This document shows, in pieces, positions 1-7,064 of a stretch of 7,064 nucleotides of DNA. A model generated the notes under the pieces. It was not told the origin of the DNA and did not search any database. It saw only the letters and a program-made list of their open reading frames with translations. The stretch comes from Bacteroidia bacterium (GTDB lineage: Bacteria; Bacteroidota; Bacteroidia; B-17B0; Aurantibacillaceae): positions 1-7,064 of the forward strand of contig JAOABO010000094.1 in NCBI GenBank assembly GCA_026418315.1, in the 5' to 3' direction. The position numbers and the translations under genes were made by a program. Each line of letters begins with the position of its first letter. The first letter of the stretch is position 1.

Positions 1-783
1 ATTTTTGACAGAAGTAAAAATCCAATTGAACCAACCGAGGCGGGACTTAAAATCATTCATCAATCCCAAAAAATTTTGAATGAAGTAGAAGAATTAAGAA
101 CGATGTGCCTAAAAGAAAAAACCGCTGCAAAAGGAAGATTAAAATTGGCTGTTATTCCTACCATTGCGCCTTATTTATTACCATTGATTCTGAATTCTTT
201 TTCAGAAAAATATCCTGACATTCAGCTTGAAATACAAGAAATAACAACAGGTGAAATTATTCAATATCTGCAACGAGGAATTATAGATATTGGCATACTT
301 ACCACTCCATTAGATAATAAAGATATTCTGGAAAAAAAATTATTCATAGAAAGTTTTTATGTTTATACCTCTGATAAGAAGCTTCAAAAACTAAAAAACA
401 TATCCTTGAAAGACATAAAAAAAGAAAAACTCTGGTTGCTGAGAGAAGGTCACTGTATGAGAAATCAAATATTGGAAATTTGCCAACCACAAAGCTTGTC
501 TAACATACAATTCGTAGCTGGAAATTTAGATACTATTATTAAATTAATTGACTTTCACGGCGGCACCACCATCCTACCCGAATTGGCTATTAAATATCTT
601 TCGAAATCCCAGATGAAAAAAGTTATTCCTTTTCAGACACCTGTACCTGCTAGAGAAATAAGCATTGTACAAAACAAACTATACCTCAAAGAACACCTGA
701 TTAATATCTTTTATGATCACATTATCAATGTAATGAAAACCGAACTGGAAACCCCTAAAAAAATAAAAATATTAAACCCCTGA
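1..783 (+). CDS. oxyR: OxyR-type LysR-family peroxide-sensing regulator, 5' end cut off by the window
   Basis: Hydrogen-peroxide-responsive transcription regulator of the LysR family, acting in the cytoplasm. The frame is open from base 1. The first residues (IFDRSKNPIEPTEAG) match the end of the LysR helix-turn-helix wing, so about 46 residues lie upstream; the TTG at 76 is internal and not the start. The linker helix follows, then the effector domain from about visible residue 48 (KLAVIPTIAPYLLP). Known OxyR redox residues are present: the Thr of IPT (E. coli T100), and the GHCMRNQ motif with its Cys codon at 454-456, followed nine residues later by a second Cys at 481-483. These match E. 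coli C199 and C208, with H198 and R201 equivalents kept. An Arg in PAREIS may correspond to R266. In the family, C199-C208 disulfide formation activates the protein. The 260 visible codons plus the missing part give a normal length of about 306. The next gene, on the same strand, is a Ppx/GppA phosphatase. The target genes are not in view. Confidence 0.92.
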   Translation: MFDRSKNPIEPTEAGLKIIHQSQKILNEVEELRTMCLKEKTAAKGRLKLAVIPTIAPYLLPLILNSFSEKYPDIQLEIQEITTGEIIQYLQRGIIDIGILTTPLDNKDILEKKLFIESFYVYTSDKKLQKLKNISLKDIKKEKLWLLREGHCMRNQILEICQPQSLSNIQFVAGNLDTIIKLIDFHGGTTILPELAIKYLSKSQMKKVIPFQTPVPAREISIVQNKLYLKEHLINIFYDHIINVMKTELETPKKIKILNP

Positions 784-802
784 TACATTACTAAACATCC
801 AC

Positions 803-836
803 TTTTTGTCAGTTATTACTTTATTTCGTATTATTC
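803..836 (+). promoter_or_regulatory. Weak Bacteroidota-type promoter candidate before the Ppx/GppA gene
   Basis: A TTTTTG run at 803-808 fits the -33 TTTG element. After 20 bases it is followed by TATTATTC at 829-836, a partial match to the -7 consensus TAnnTTTG (TA kept, last four bases only half matched). Initiation here would give a leader of roughly ten bases before the ATG at 852. AT-rich DNA yields such matches by chance, so read-through from the upstream regulator gene is equally plausible. No hairpin terminator was seen in the 68 bp gap. Confidence 0.22.
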
Positions 837-851
837 CCACTCGTATTTTAT

Positions 852-1784
852 ATGAAAGTTGCCGTTATTGACCTGGGAACCAACACCTTCAATTTAATGA
901 TTTCAGAGTATAATCATCATCATTTTCAAATTTTATATTCCGATAAATATCCTGTAAAGCTTGGGCAAAAAATAGCAGAACAACACACTATTGACGCATC
1001 AGGAATTGAAAGAATAAAAAAAGTATTATCTTTGTATTCCGATATTATAACAAAGCACCATGTTGATGAAACTATTGCTTTAGCCACTTCGTCCATACGA
1101 ACTGCAAAAAATCAAAAAGAAATTTTAAATCTCATTAAAGATCAATTCAAAATTCATGTACAAGTAATTGACGGAGAAAGAGAAGCAGAATTAATTTACC
1201 TTGCTAATCAGTTTGCTATAAAGAAATGTATGATTGCCGCATCTTACCCGGTTTTAATAATGGATATAGGCGGAGGTAGTACCGAGTTCATAATTTCTGA
1301 TGAAAAAAATTTATTATGGAAAAAAAGTTTTTTATTAGGAATGGCCCGCATTATAGATGAAATAAAACCCCATGATCCTATTCTGCATTCCGATATTGAA
1401 AATATACATGATTATCTTGATAAAATTCTTGAACCACTCATCCGGCAATTTCATATTTTCAAACCCCAAGCATTGGTTGGTTCTTCTGGAGTTTTTGATT
1501 CCATTGTAGAAATGATTGAAGCGAATATTCGCCCATTAAACAGAACAGAAAGTTGCTGTGTTATTACCCAACATGATTTCAATCAAATTTATCATGACAT
1601 TCTACCACTCCCCTATTCTGAACGCTTAAAATACAAAGGGCTAATACCCATGCGAGCCGATATGGTGGTAGTTTCATTTGTTTTAATTGATTACATTCTC
1701 AAAAAATTTTCTTTTGAAAACATTATTATATCTCATTATTCACTAAAAGAAGGTGTGGTTATAGAAAAATTATCTCAAAAATAA
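852..1784 (+). CDS. Ppx/GppA family phosphatase (exopolyphosphatase / pppGpp phosphohydrolase), short form
   Basis: Cytoplasmic enzyme of the ASKHA (actin/hexokinase/Hsp70-like) fold. The family removes terminal phosphates from polyphosphate or converts pppGpp to ppGpp. The 310 residues show the family motifs in order: phosphate-1 loop VIDLGTNTFNLMI (residues 5-17); ATSSIRTAKN (78-87); GEREAELIYL (108-117), whose Glu111 aligns with the catalytic Glu of E. coli Ppx; phosphate-2 loop MDIGGGSTEFII (137-148); VGSSGVFDSI (209-218); and MRADMVVVSFVLI (267-279) in the C-terminal half. At 310 residues it has only the two-lobed core and lacks the C-terminal HD-like domains of the roughly 500-residue E. 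coli Ppx and GppA, like many short homologues. There is no signal peptide. The ATG at 852 begins directly at the MKVAVIDLGTN motif, so the start is firm although no Shine-Dalgarno sequence precedes it. Sequence alone cannot decide between polyphosphate and pppGpp, so no symbol is given. The stop lies 3 bp from the convergent neighbour's stop. Confidence 0.93.
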   Translation: MKVAVIDLGTNTFNLMISEYNHHHFQILYSDKYPVKLGQKIAEQHTIDASGIERIKKVLSLYSDIITKHHVDETIALATSSIRTAKNQKEILNLIKDQFKIHVQVIDGEREAELIYLANQFAIKKCMIAASYPVLIMDIGGGSTEFIISDEKNLLWKKSFLLGMARIIDEIKPHDPILHSDIENIHDYLDKILEPLIRQFHIFKPQALVGSSGVFDSIVEMIEANIRPLNRTESCCVITQHDFNQIYHDILPLPYSERLKYKGLIPMRADMVVVSFVLIDYILKKFSFENIIISHYSLKEGVVIEKLSQK

Positions 1785-1787
1785 TCC

Positions 1788-4745
1788 TTATTTGCTTAAA
1801 GAAAACGGATAGTAATGCTTAACTGCATCATAGAAGGTTTTCAAGATCTTCCCTCTTAAACCAGATTTTGCAAGTTTATTTTCAGACGCATCAGGATAAA
1901 CACGATTAGATAAAAACACTACAATTAAATTTTCTGATGGCTCTACCCACACCATAGTTCCTGTAAAGCCAAAATGTCCGTAACTTTCTAAGCTACAACA
2001 ATCCGGTACAGGGCTTTCCATATCTTTTGTTGGTGCAGGTTTCTCAAAACACAATCCTCTTCTGTTTTTAGGACAAAACCTGCAAGATGTAAATTCTTTA
2101 ATTGTACTGCTATCTAAATATCTTTGACCAAATATTTCCCCTTTATTCAAGAGCATTTGCATGAGGGTAGCTAAATCGGTGGCATTTGAAAATAATCCCG
2201 CATGCCCCGCTATTCCCCCATACATAGCAGCACCCGGGTCGTGTACATATCCCCACAAAAGTTGATTTCTGAAATTTCTATCCACTTCAGTTGGAACAAT
2301 ATATGTTTTATCGTAATACTTTAAAGGTTGATAAGTCGTTCCCAAATTCATCGGTGCATAAAAATTTTCATACACATATTCATCCATTGTTTTTCCTGTA
2401 AGCTTTTCTATTATCTTTTGCATAAAATAATATCCCAAATCGCTATACACATATTTTCCTTGTTCTTTTAGTGGGCTTTTCAATACATCATTCCAAATAG
2501 TGTCTTTGAAATCTGTCCGCATCCATAATTCGTTAGCTACTTTTATAGTATGTGTTCCTGAAGAATCTTTTTGGAATACATTCACTCCGCTTTTTTGATA
2601 CTTAACCGCTTTTTCATAAAACGGAATAAACGGCAATAATCCGGCCTGATGTGTGAGAATATCTTCTATAGATAATTTCGCTTTATTGGTATGTTTCAAT
2701 TCGGGTAAGTAATAGTCGAGGTTCTTTTTTATATCTAATTTTTTCTCTGAAACAAGTTTCATCAGAGCCATTGCCGAAGATGCAATTTTGGTAACCGAAG
2801 CAATATCATATAAGTGAGCGTTGGTAACCCTTGTGGATGTATCGTCGTAAGTGATTTTTCCATATGATTTTCTAAAAAATATTTTTCCATCCTTTACTGC
2901 TACAATTTGGCAGCCCGGAAATATTTTGTTTTTAATGGCTCCACTCACTAACGAGTCAATTACATTGTTTAGCGCATCAGAATTTATACCAATTTCTTGC
3001 GGAAAAATTTCTTTTAGGCGAATAATATTTTGACAGGAAACACCTGAATTTTGCGGAAAATATTCATTGGCTACCGGTGCTTTCCCTTGTGGCAGAGTAC
3101 TTCCAAAAATAACATTAACTGCTGAATTAGATAAATCTTTTTTATTTTCATAAGCATAAATAATGGATTGAAAATATTCCGGATGCTTCAATTTATTCAA
3201 CAAGTAAGGTGTGCCGCTGATGATAAGGATACTCGGCTTTCTTTGTGCTGCTGCTTCAATACGTGGTAAAATACTATCCAGTTCTTTTTCATTTTTCCCA
3301 TTAAATAATTTCTTTTGAATTACCTGAAAAAATACAACATCGGCTGAATTCAATTTGGCACTAAACAGTCCTGTATCGTTTTTTTGAACATTAAGAATAG
3401 ACAATGTATCGGCTAGTACATAATTATTTAATTGTTCTAAAAAAGAGTTATTGGCAGATCCCCCAATGCATACAAAAAGAAATTTTTTCCGTTTGATATT
3501 TTTGATTGGTAAAAAGTTATTTTTGTTTTGAACCAGTGTAATTGCGTTTTCGCTTATTGAATGTATGATTCTTTGGGGCGTTTTATCTTTGTAAATATCT
3601 TCATATAAATATTTTTTTCTTACAAATTGGTTTTTGTGGACATTTAGTAAATATTTGTATTTCAAAATTTTCTTGCAGGATGCTTCTATTTGCTTCCAAC
3701 TAATAACAGAATCTTGAATGGCTTTTTCAATTTCATTAATTACTTTGGGCACATCTTCTGAAAATAATAAAACATCATTTCCTGCTTTTATGGCTTCTAC
3801 TTCAGCAACTCCCGGCGGGAAAAATTTAGCTACACCTTTCATATTCATAGCGTCTGTAAATATTAATCCTTCAAATTGAAGTTCTCTTTTTAGCAGGTCA
3901 GTAACTATTTTTTTACTCAAGGTAGCTGGTCGGTTTTTAGATGAATCCAATACCGGTATATTCAGGTGTGCAACCATTACAGCCGGTATACCTTGTTTAA
4001 TCAGGGTTTTGAAAGGGTACAATTCAAGGGTATCTAATCTTTCTTTTGAATGAGAAATGACGGGCAAATCTTTATGAGAGTCCACTTCTGTATCACCATG
4101 ACCGGGAAAATGCTTAATTACTGGCAGTATTCCACAATCCATCAATCCTTTGACGTACAAGAATGCTTTTTGAGTTACTTTGTACTTGTCTTCACCAAAA
4201 CTTCGAATTCCAATGACAGGGTTTTTCGGATTGTTGTTTACATCTACAACAGGGGCAAAATTGATATGAATACCAAGCCGCTTGCATTCTTTGCCAATTT
4301 GCCGAGCCATCAGATAAATCAAACTATCGTTGTTTTCAGACAGTGCACCCAGTGTCATTTGTTTAGGATAAACGGGCATGCTATCCCATCGCATAGAAAC
4401 TCCCCACTCACCATCAATGCTCACTAAAATGGGGGTTTTTGAAAGTTTTTGAAAATAATTGATGTGCGATGTAAATTTGAGTGGTGTGCCCTGCATTAAA
4501 ATGATTCCGCCAACATTATAGTTTTTAATATATTCAGAAACCTGGCGAATATGCTTCATGTTTTTATTAGCATAAACAGAAATCATCAATAATTGGGCAA
4601 TTCTTTCTTTTGGGGAAAGTTGAGTATAAACCGAATCGGCAAATTGTTCAGCGGCAGGGTTATGGATGTTGAGTTGTGAATACTGCTTTGGTGTGAATGT
4701 AAAAAAAGCAAGTATTACTAAAAAAAATTTTTTTATCATAAGCAC
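1788..4745 (-). CDS. Secreted fusion: NagZ-like GH3 beta-N-acetylglucosaminidase plus beta-lactamase-fold serine hydrolase
   Basis: A 985-residue exported protein with three domains. Residues 1-23 form a signal peptide (basic IKK, hydrophobic core, end near QYSQ), so it should act in the periplasm or at the envelope. Residues about 45-365 are the GH3 N-terminal barrel: the NagZ signature KHFPGHGDTEVDSH (211-224) carries the loop His224 used as acid/base, and FTDAMNMKG (296-304) carries the nucleophile Asp298. Residues about 395-565 resemble the GH3 C-terminal domain (start AITLVQN, end GSTLPQGKAPV). Residues about 588-975 are a class C beta-lactamase/PBP-like domain with S650-V-T-K653, Y767-S-D769 and H924-F-G926. 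Both active sites look intact. Family knowledge suggests cleavage of GlcNAc-MurNAc links in peptidoglycan or its fragments, with a peptidase or esterase activity in the second enzyme; the substrates are inferred. The outermost start is GTG at 4745; an ATG two codons in (4739) gives MIKKFFLVIL and is the likelier start. The gene follows the TolC-like gene by 97 bp on the same strand. Confidence 0.93.
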   Translation of the reverse strand: MLMIKKFFLVILAFFTFTPKQYSQLNIHNPAAEQFADSVYTQLSPKERIAQLLMISVYANKNMKHIRQVSEYIKNYNVGGIILMQGTPLKFTSHINYFQKLSKTPILVSIDGEWGVSMRWDSMPVYPKQMTLGALSENNDSLIYLMARQIGKECKRLGIHINFAPVVDVNNNPKNPVIGIRSFGEDKYKVTQKAFLYVKGLMDCGILPVIKHFPGHGDTEVDSHKDLPVISHSKERLDTLELYPFKTLIKQGIPAVMVAHLNIPVLDSSKNRPATLSKKIVTDLLKRELQFEGLIFTDAMNMKGVAKFFPPGVAEVEAIKAGNDVLLFSEDVPKVINEIEKAIQDSVISWKQIEASCKKILKYKYLLNVHKNQFVRKKYLYEDIYKDKTPQRIIHSISENAITLVQNKNNFLPIKNIKRKKFLFVCIGGSANNSFLEQLNNYVLADTLSILNVQKNDTGLFSAKLNSADVVFFQVIQKKLFNGKNEKELDSILPRIEAAAQRKPSILIISGTPYLLNKLKHPEYFQSIIYAYENKKDLSNSAVNVIFGSTLPQGKAPVANEYFPQNSGVSCQNIIRLKEIFPQEIGINSDALNNVIDSLVSGAIKNKIFPGCQIVAVKDGKIFFRKSYGKITYDDTSTRVTNAHLYDIASVTKIASSAMALMKLVSEKKLDIKKNLDYYLPELKHTNKAKLSIEDILTHQAGLLPFIPFYEKAVKYQKSGVNVFQKDSSGTHTIKVANELWMRTDFKDTIWNDVLKSPLKEQGKYVYSDLGYYFMQKIIEKLTGKTMDEYVYENFYAPMNLGTTYQPLKYYDKTYIVPTEVDRNFRNQLLWGYVHDPGAAMYGGIAGHAGLFSNATDLATLMQMLLNKGEIFGQRYLDSSTIKEFTSCRFCPKNRRGLCFEKPAPTKDMESPVPDCCSLESYGHFGFTGTMVWVEPSENLIVVFLSNRVYPDASENKLAKSGLRGKILKTFYDAVKHYYPFSLSK

Positions 4746-4746
4746 A

Positions 4747-4778
4747 CAAAAATAAACTGAATGTGAAGCAAATACAAT
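4747..4778 (-). promoter_or_regulatory. Candidate Bacteroidota promoter for the GH3/serine hydrolase gene
   Basis: On the minus strand TATTTTTG (4754 down to 4747) is a full match to the -7 consensus TAnnTTTG, and ATTG (4778 down to 4775) lies 20 bases upstream, within the usual spacing of the -33 TTTG element. Transcription would begin at about 4739-4743, practically on the start codon, implying a transcript with almost no leader. This would favour the ATG at 4739 over the GTG at 4745. The gene could also be transcribed by read-through from the export genes upstream; no clear terminator hairpin lies in the gap. Confidence 0.4.
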
Positions 4779-4841
4779 AGTGTCTGTAAAAATGTTACCA
4801 ACACCGACGTGTGAGTAATGAGATATTCTTTTAATTTGAGT

Positions 4842-6206
4842 TTAAATTTCTTTTGAATACTGCTTTAATAAGTTCAACCAACTTTTGTAAAAAAGGTATT
4901 TTTGAGATAATTCAATCACTTTTTGTTTGGATTGCAGATAATAGATTTCACGAGTATTGACAGTGAAAAGATTACTTTCACCGGTTTGAAAAAGTTTAAT
5001 TTCTGCCTGCAGCATTTGATAAAATCTTCGAGTTAGATTAATCCCGTATTGTAATTGCTGATAATAATTTACATAATTATTGTAGTAGATTTTAATTTTG
5101 TTTTCAATTTGATTTTGTTTAAATGTTAGTTCATTTTTGGTTTGAGAAATTTTAAGATTGGTTAGCTTCAGTTCTGCTCTTTCTTTTCTTAAAAATAAGG
5201 GAAAAGAAAAATCTATGCCCCACTTGTAATTATTGGTATTAAGCGGGTAATAATTAATTTCTGAAAAGGGCTGTAAGAGAAAATTGTATTTTATATTCAA
5301 TTGAGGTTTTAAAAACTCTATTCTAAGTTTTTTCTCGTAATTTAATTGTTTTAATTTGAGTTGATAGGATAGAATTTCAGGGTTTTTCTGTATTAAAAAA
5401 GTGGTGTCTATGTTTTCAAATAAAAAATTGTCTGGAATAGCGGGTGCAATAAAGTTAGTATCTTTTCTTTGATTAAGATGGATAAGTAAATTGTATCTTG
5501 AGTTTTGAAAATCAAGAATGGCTTTTTGGTAATCCAAATAAAATTTTTGGTATTGATTTCCGGCATCTAAAGTATCTATGAATGGGACTTCTCCTGTTTT
5601 TGTAGCATTCACCACATTGATGTATCTTGCATAAGCATTATTTACTATTTCTTTGAATAAAAGCATGGTATTGTACTTCTCATAAAAGTTCCAATAGCTA
5701 TCTATGATGTTGTCTAATACATTCAAAATTTGTGCATTCAGAAAAATTTTGCTGTTATTATTAAACAACCGGGCTGATTGAAGATTAAACCTTCGTTCGT
5801 CGTACCACAAGTTTCTCAATATTGGAAAGGATGCCCCAAGTGAATAGAGCCCCGATGCCGGAATATATTGGTCGCTATTTAAATATAAACCTGCTGCATA
5901 GTTATATGTAGCATTGAAGTCCGCTCCGATATAAGTAGGTATTTTTAATTCAGCTTCATAAAAGTTGAAATAATTTTTATCATTAAAATATTTGGATTGT
6001 AAATTGTAATTTATTTTTGGATCAAACTGTCCTTTTGCTTTTAATAAATAGGCCTTATTAGCTTGTTCGGTAGACAAACCAGCATTTTGGATAACAGGGT
6101 GATATTGTAAAACGTAACTAAAAAACTTCTCAAAAGTAAGTGTGTCTTGAGAAAAACAAAAGTTGAAATACAAGATAAACAGTATGACCCATTTTACTAA
6201 GCTCAT
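4842..6206 (-). CDS. TolC-family outer-membrane channel protein
   Basis: Outer-membrane exit duct of a tripartite efflux or type I secretion system; such proteins form trimers with a beta-barrel in the outer membrane and a long alpha-helical periplasmic tunnel. The 454-residue protein starts with a signal peptide (about residues 1-20, MSLVKWVILF then FCFSQ). It shows the two-fold repeat of the family: a first half at about 22-245 and a second at about 270-450, each beginning with a short helix containing an Asn-Pro or His-Pro pair (YHPVIQNA at 35-42, KNPEILSYQL at 274-283). Beta-strand-like stretches rich in Tyr, Phe and Asn follow at about 61-128 and 301-337. The late helix motif LFQTGESNLFTVNTRE (405-420) is typical of outer-membrane efflux proteins. 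Cys17 is not in a proper lipobox, so a lipoprotein is unlikely. Its ATG overlaps the stop of the adaptor gene (ATGA), which fixes the start and suggests translational coupling. The exported cargo is unknown. Confidence 0.9.
   Translation of the reverse strand: MSLVKWVILFILYFNFCFSQDTLTFEKFFSYVLQYHPVIQNAGLSTEQANKAYLLKAKGQFDPKINYNLQSKYFNDKNYFNFYEAELKIPTYIGADFNATYNYAAGLYLNSDQYIPASGLYSLGASFPILRNLWYDERRFNLQSARLFNNNSKIFLNAQILNVLDNIIDSYWNFYEKYNTMLLFKEIVNNAYARYINVVNATKTGEVPFIDTLDAGNQYQKFYLDYQKAILDFQNSRYNLLIHLNQRKDTNFIAPAIPDNFLFENIDTTFLIQKNPEILSYQLKLKQLNYEKKLRIEFLKPQLNIKYNFLLQPFSEINYYPLNTNNYKWGIDFSFPLFLRKERAELKLTNLKISQTKNELTFKQNQIENKIKIYYNNYVNYYQQLQYGINLTRRFYQMLQAEIKLFQTGESNLFTVNTREIYYLQSKQKVIELSQKYLFYKSWLNLLKQYSKEI
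6203..6206 (-). other. ATGA stop/start overlap coupling the adaptor and channel genes
   Basis: On the minus strand the four bases read ATGA: the ATG (6206-6204) starts the TolC-like protein and the TGA (6205-6203) ends the HlyD-like protein. Such overlaps usually mean one transcript and ribosome re-initiation, keeping the two envelope components in balanced amounts. The overlap also shows that the signal-peptide-bearing ATG is the genuine start of the channel gene. Confidence 0.85.
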
Positions 6207-7064
6207 TGTTTTTCTTTCTTTTTTTCAGATTTGGAAGGTTGCTGGGTATCTGCATTAATGTAAAAATCGGGGGGAAAGCCGTTAATTTGTCGCCATATTT
6301 CGTACCAAACAGGAACTGTTTTTAAGAGGGCAAAACAATTGGCTCCTCCTCCAACATATAAATCTTTAGGCCAAGGATGGTCTAATGTGTCGGGCTCTAC
6401 AAGTACACGATACAATCCATTGGGCGAAATGAACTTATCTATGGAATACACCTTGCCGCCAAAAGTACCATAACTAATAGTAGGCCAGCCCGAAAAAACA
6501 ATCGCTGGCCATCCATCAAATTGTATTCGGACCTTGCTACCTTTAGTCAATAAATTGACATCCAATGGTTTTACATACATTTCAACTCCTATTTTGTATT
6601 TAGAAGGCATAATATTAACAATGGGCTCGGCAGGATATACTATTTCCCCTACGCCGGGCTTAAGTGTTTTCAAAATATAACAATCTTGGGGTGCAATAAC
6701 AAAATAATTTTTGGTACGGGTAGAATAATTAGAAGAAGATATTTGTAATTTTAATAATTCTGATTGAGCATCCATTAAAGAAGAAAGAGCAGAGAATTTA
6801 TCGGATTCCGCTTTTGATATTTTTTCATTGTATTCGTTTTCAATATTATTAAGTTCTACCTGTAAAGCATAGTATTCGTTAAGGGTAGATTGATATTTAT
6901 TAAAAGCAGCAATTTCTTTTGCCTGAGCGTCTGCAAATTTTACTCTTCTGTTTTCAAGTTCGGTAAGAGATTTCAATCCTTGCTTATACATTTCTTCCAT
7001 CCGTTCATATTGTTTTTTGGCTGCATTAAGATTTTGTTGTGCAGATAGCCACTCCATGCTGTCG
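6203..7064 (-). CDS. HlyD-family periplasmic adaptor (membrane fusion protein), N-terminus beyond the window
   Basis: Adaptor linking an inner-membrane transporter to the TolC-type channel encoded next. The frame is still open at the window end (DSMEWLSAQQ), so the Met codon at 7055-7057 is internal, and the N-terminal membrane anchor and first lipoyl half are missing. The 286 visible residues, numbered from that internal Met, show a long charged coiled-coil hairpin (about 1-112), the second lipoyl half (VIAPQDCYILKTLKPGVGEIV, about 120-140, with Cys where Gly is more usual after QD), and a beta-barrel region (about 155-235) with VRIQFDGWPAIVFSGWP, a pattern I associate with HlyD-like proteins of type I secretion or peptide export. 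A segment WYEIWRQINGFPPDFY (251-266) and a Lys/Glu-rich tail (SEKKKEKQ) end the protein. Its TGA stop overlaps the next ATG by 4 nt. The partner is probably an ABC transporter gene off the right edge, but an RND or MFS pump cannot be excluded. Confidence 0.88.
   Translation of the reverse strand, partial: DSMEWLSAQQNLNAAKKQYERMEEMYKQGLKSLTELENRRVKFADAQAKEIAAFNKYQSTLNEYYALQVELNNIENEYNEKISKAESDKFSALSSLMDAQSELLKLQISSSNYSTRTKNYFVIAPQDCYILKTLKPGVGEIVYPAEPIVNIMPSKYKIGVEMYVKPLDVNLLTKGSKVRIQFDGWPAIVFSGWPTISYGTFGGKVYSIDKFISPNGLYRVLVEPDTLDHPWPKDLYVGGGANCFALLKTVPVWYEIWRQINGFPPDFYINADTQQPSKSEKKKEKQ

Noticed and set aside
76..78. TTG at 76 as the start of the LysR-type gene
   Set aside because: The reading frame is open back to base 1 and the upstream codons match the conserved end of the LysR DNA-binding domain, so this is an internal codon of a truncated gene.
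2851..3033. 60-codon open frame on the + strand
   Set aside because: Antisense to the start of the beta-lactamase-like domain; short and without recognisable features, as expected by chance opposite a coding region.
4050..4427. 125-codon open frame on the + strand
   Set aside because: It lies entirely antisense within the GH3 domain, opposite the conserved catalytic motif region. Its translation resembles no family I recognise, and it has no promoter or ribosome-binding context.
4801..4812. ACAC-cgac-GTGT inverted repeat after the TolC-like gene as a terminator
   Set aside because: The stem is only 4 bp, does not extend on either side, and has no T-run following it on the minus strand.
6154..6156. 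Cys17 of the TolC-like protein as a lipoprotein attachment site
   Set aside because: The preceding residues (YFNF) do not form a lipobox; the N-terminus fits an ordinary signal peptide ending near FSQ.
7055..7057. ATG (minus strand) as the start of the HlyD-like gene
   Set aside because: The frame continues to the window end, and starting here would remove the membrane anchor and first lipoyl half that the family needs, so the gene is cut by the window edge.

Overview
The window is AT-rich chromosomal DNA from what looks like a member of the Bacteroidota. Start codons lack clear Shine-Dalgarno sequences, TTTG/TAnnTTTG-like promoter elements are present, and it encodes a GH3/beta-lactamase-fold fusion of a type familiar from that phylum. 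It holds five protein-coding genes, two of them cut by the window edges. No RNA genes, insertion sequences, CRISPR arrays or long repeats were seen, and no gap between genes exceeds about 100 bases.

Left part, + strand: the 3' portion of a peroxide-sensing LysR-type regulator (oxyR, about 46 N-terminal residues missing), then 68 bp, then a short-form Ppx/GppA phosphatase (polyphosphate or pppGpp hydrolysis). They may be co-transcribed, although a weak promoter candidate lies between them.

Right part, - strand, in transcription order: a partial HlyD-type periplasmic adaptor, a TolC-type outer-membrane channel that overlaps it by 4 nt (ATGA), and, 97 bp later, a large secreted three-domain protein. 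That protein joins a NagZ-like GH3 glycosidase (N- and C-terminal GH3 domains) to a serine beta-lactamase/penicillin-binding-protein-like domain, with catalytic motifs visible in both enzymes. The adaptor and channel form two parts of a tripartite export system whose inner-membrane transporter is probably encoded beyond the right edge. The fusion protein probably acts on peptidoglycan in the periplasm and may have its own promoter just upstream.

The phosphatase and the fusion gene converge, with only 3 bp between their stop codons. The genes are recognisable members of known families. I see no clearly new system. The points most worth a second look are the two-enzyme cell-wall fusion, a cysteine cluster beside its second active site, and a possibly leaderless transcript for that gene.
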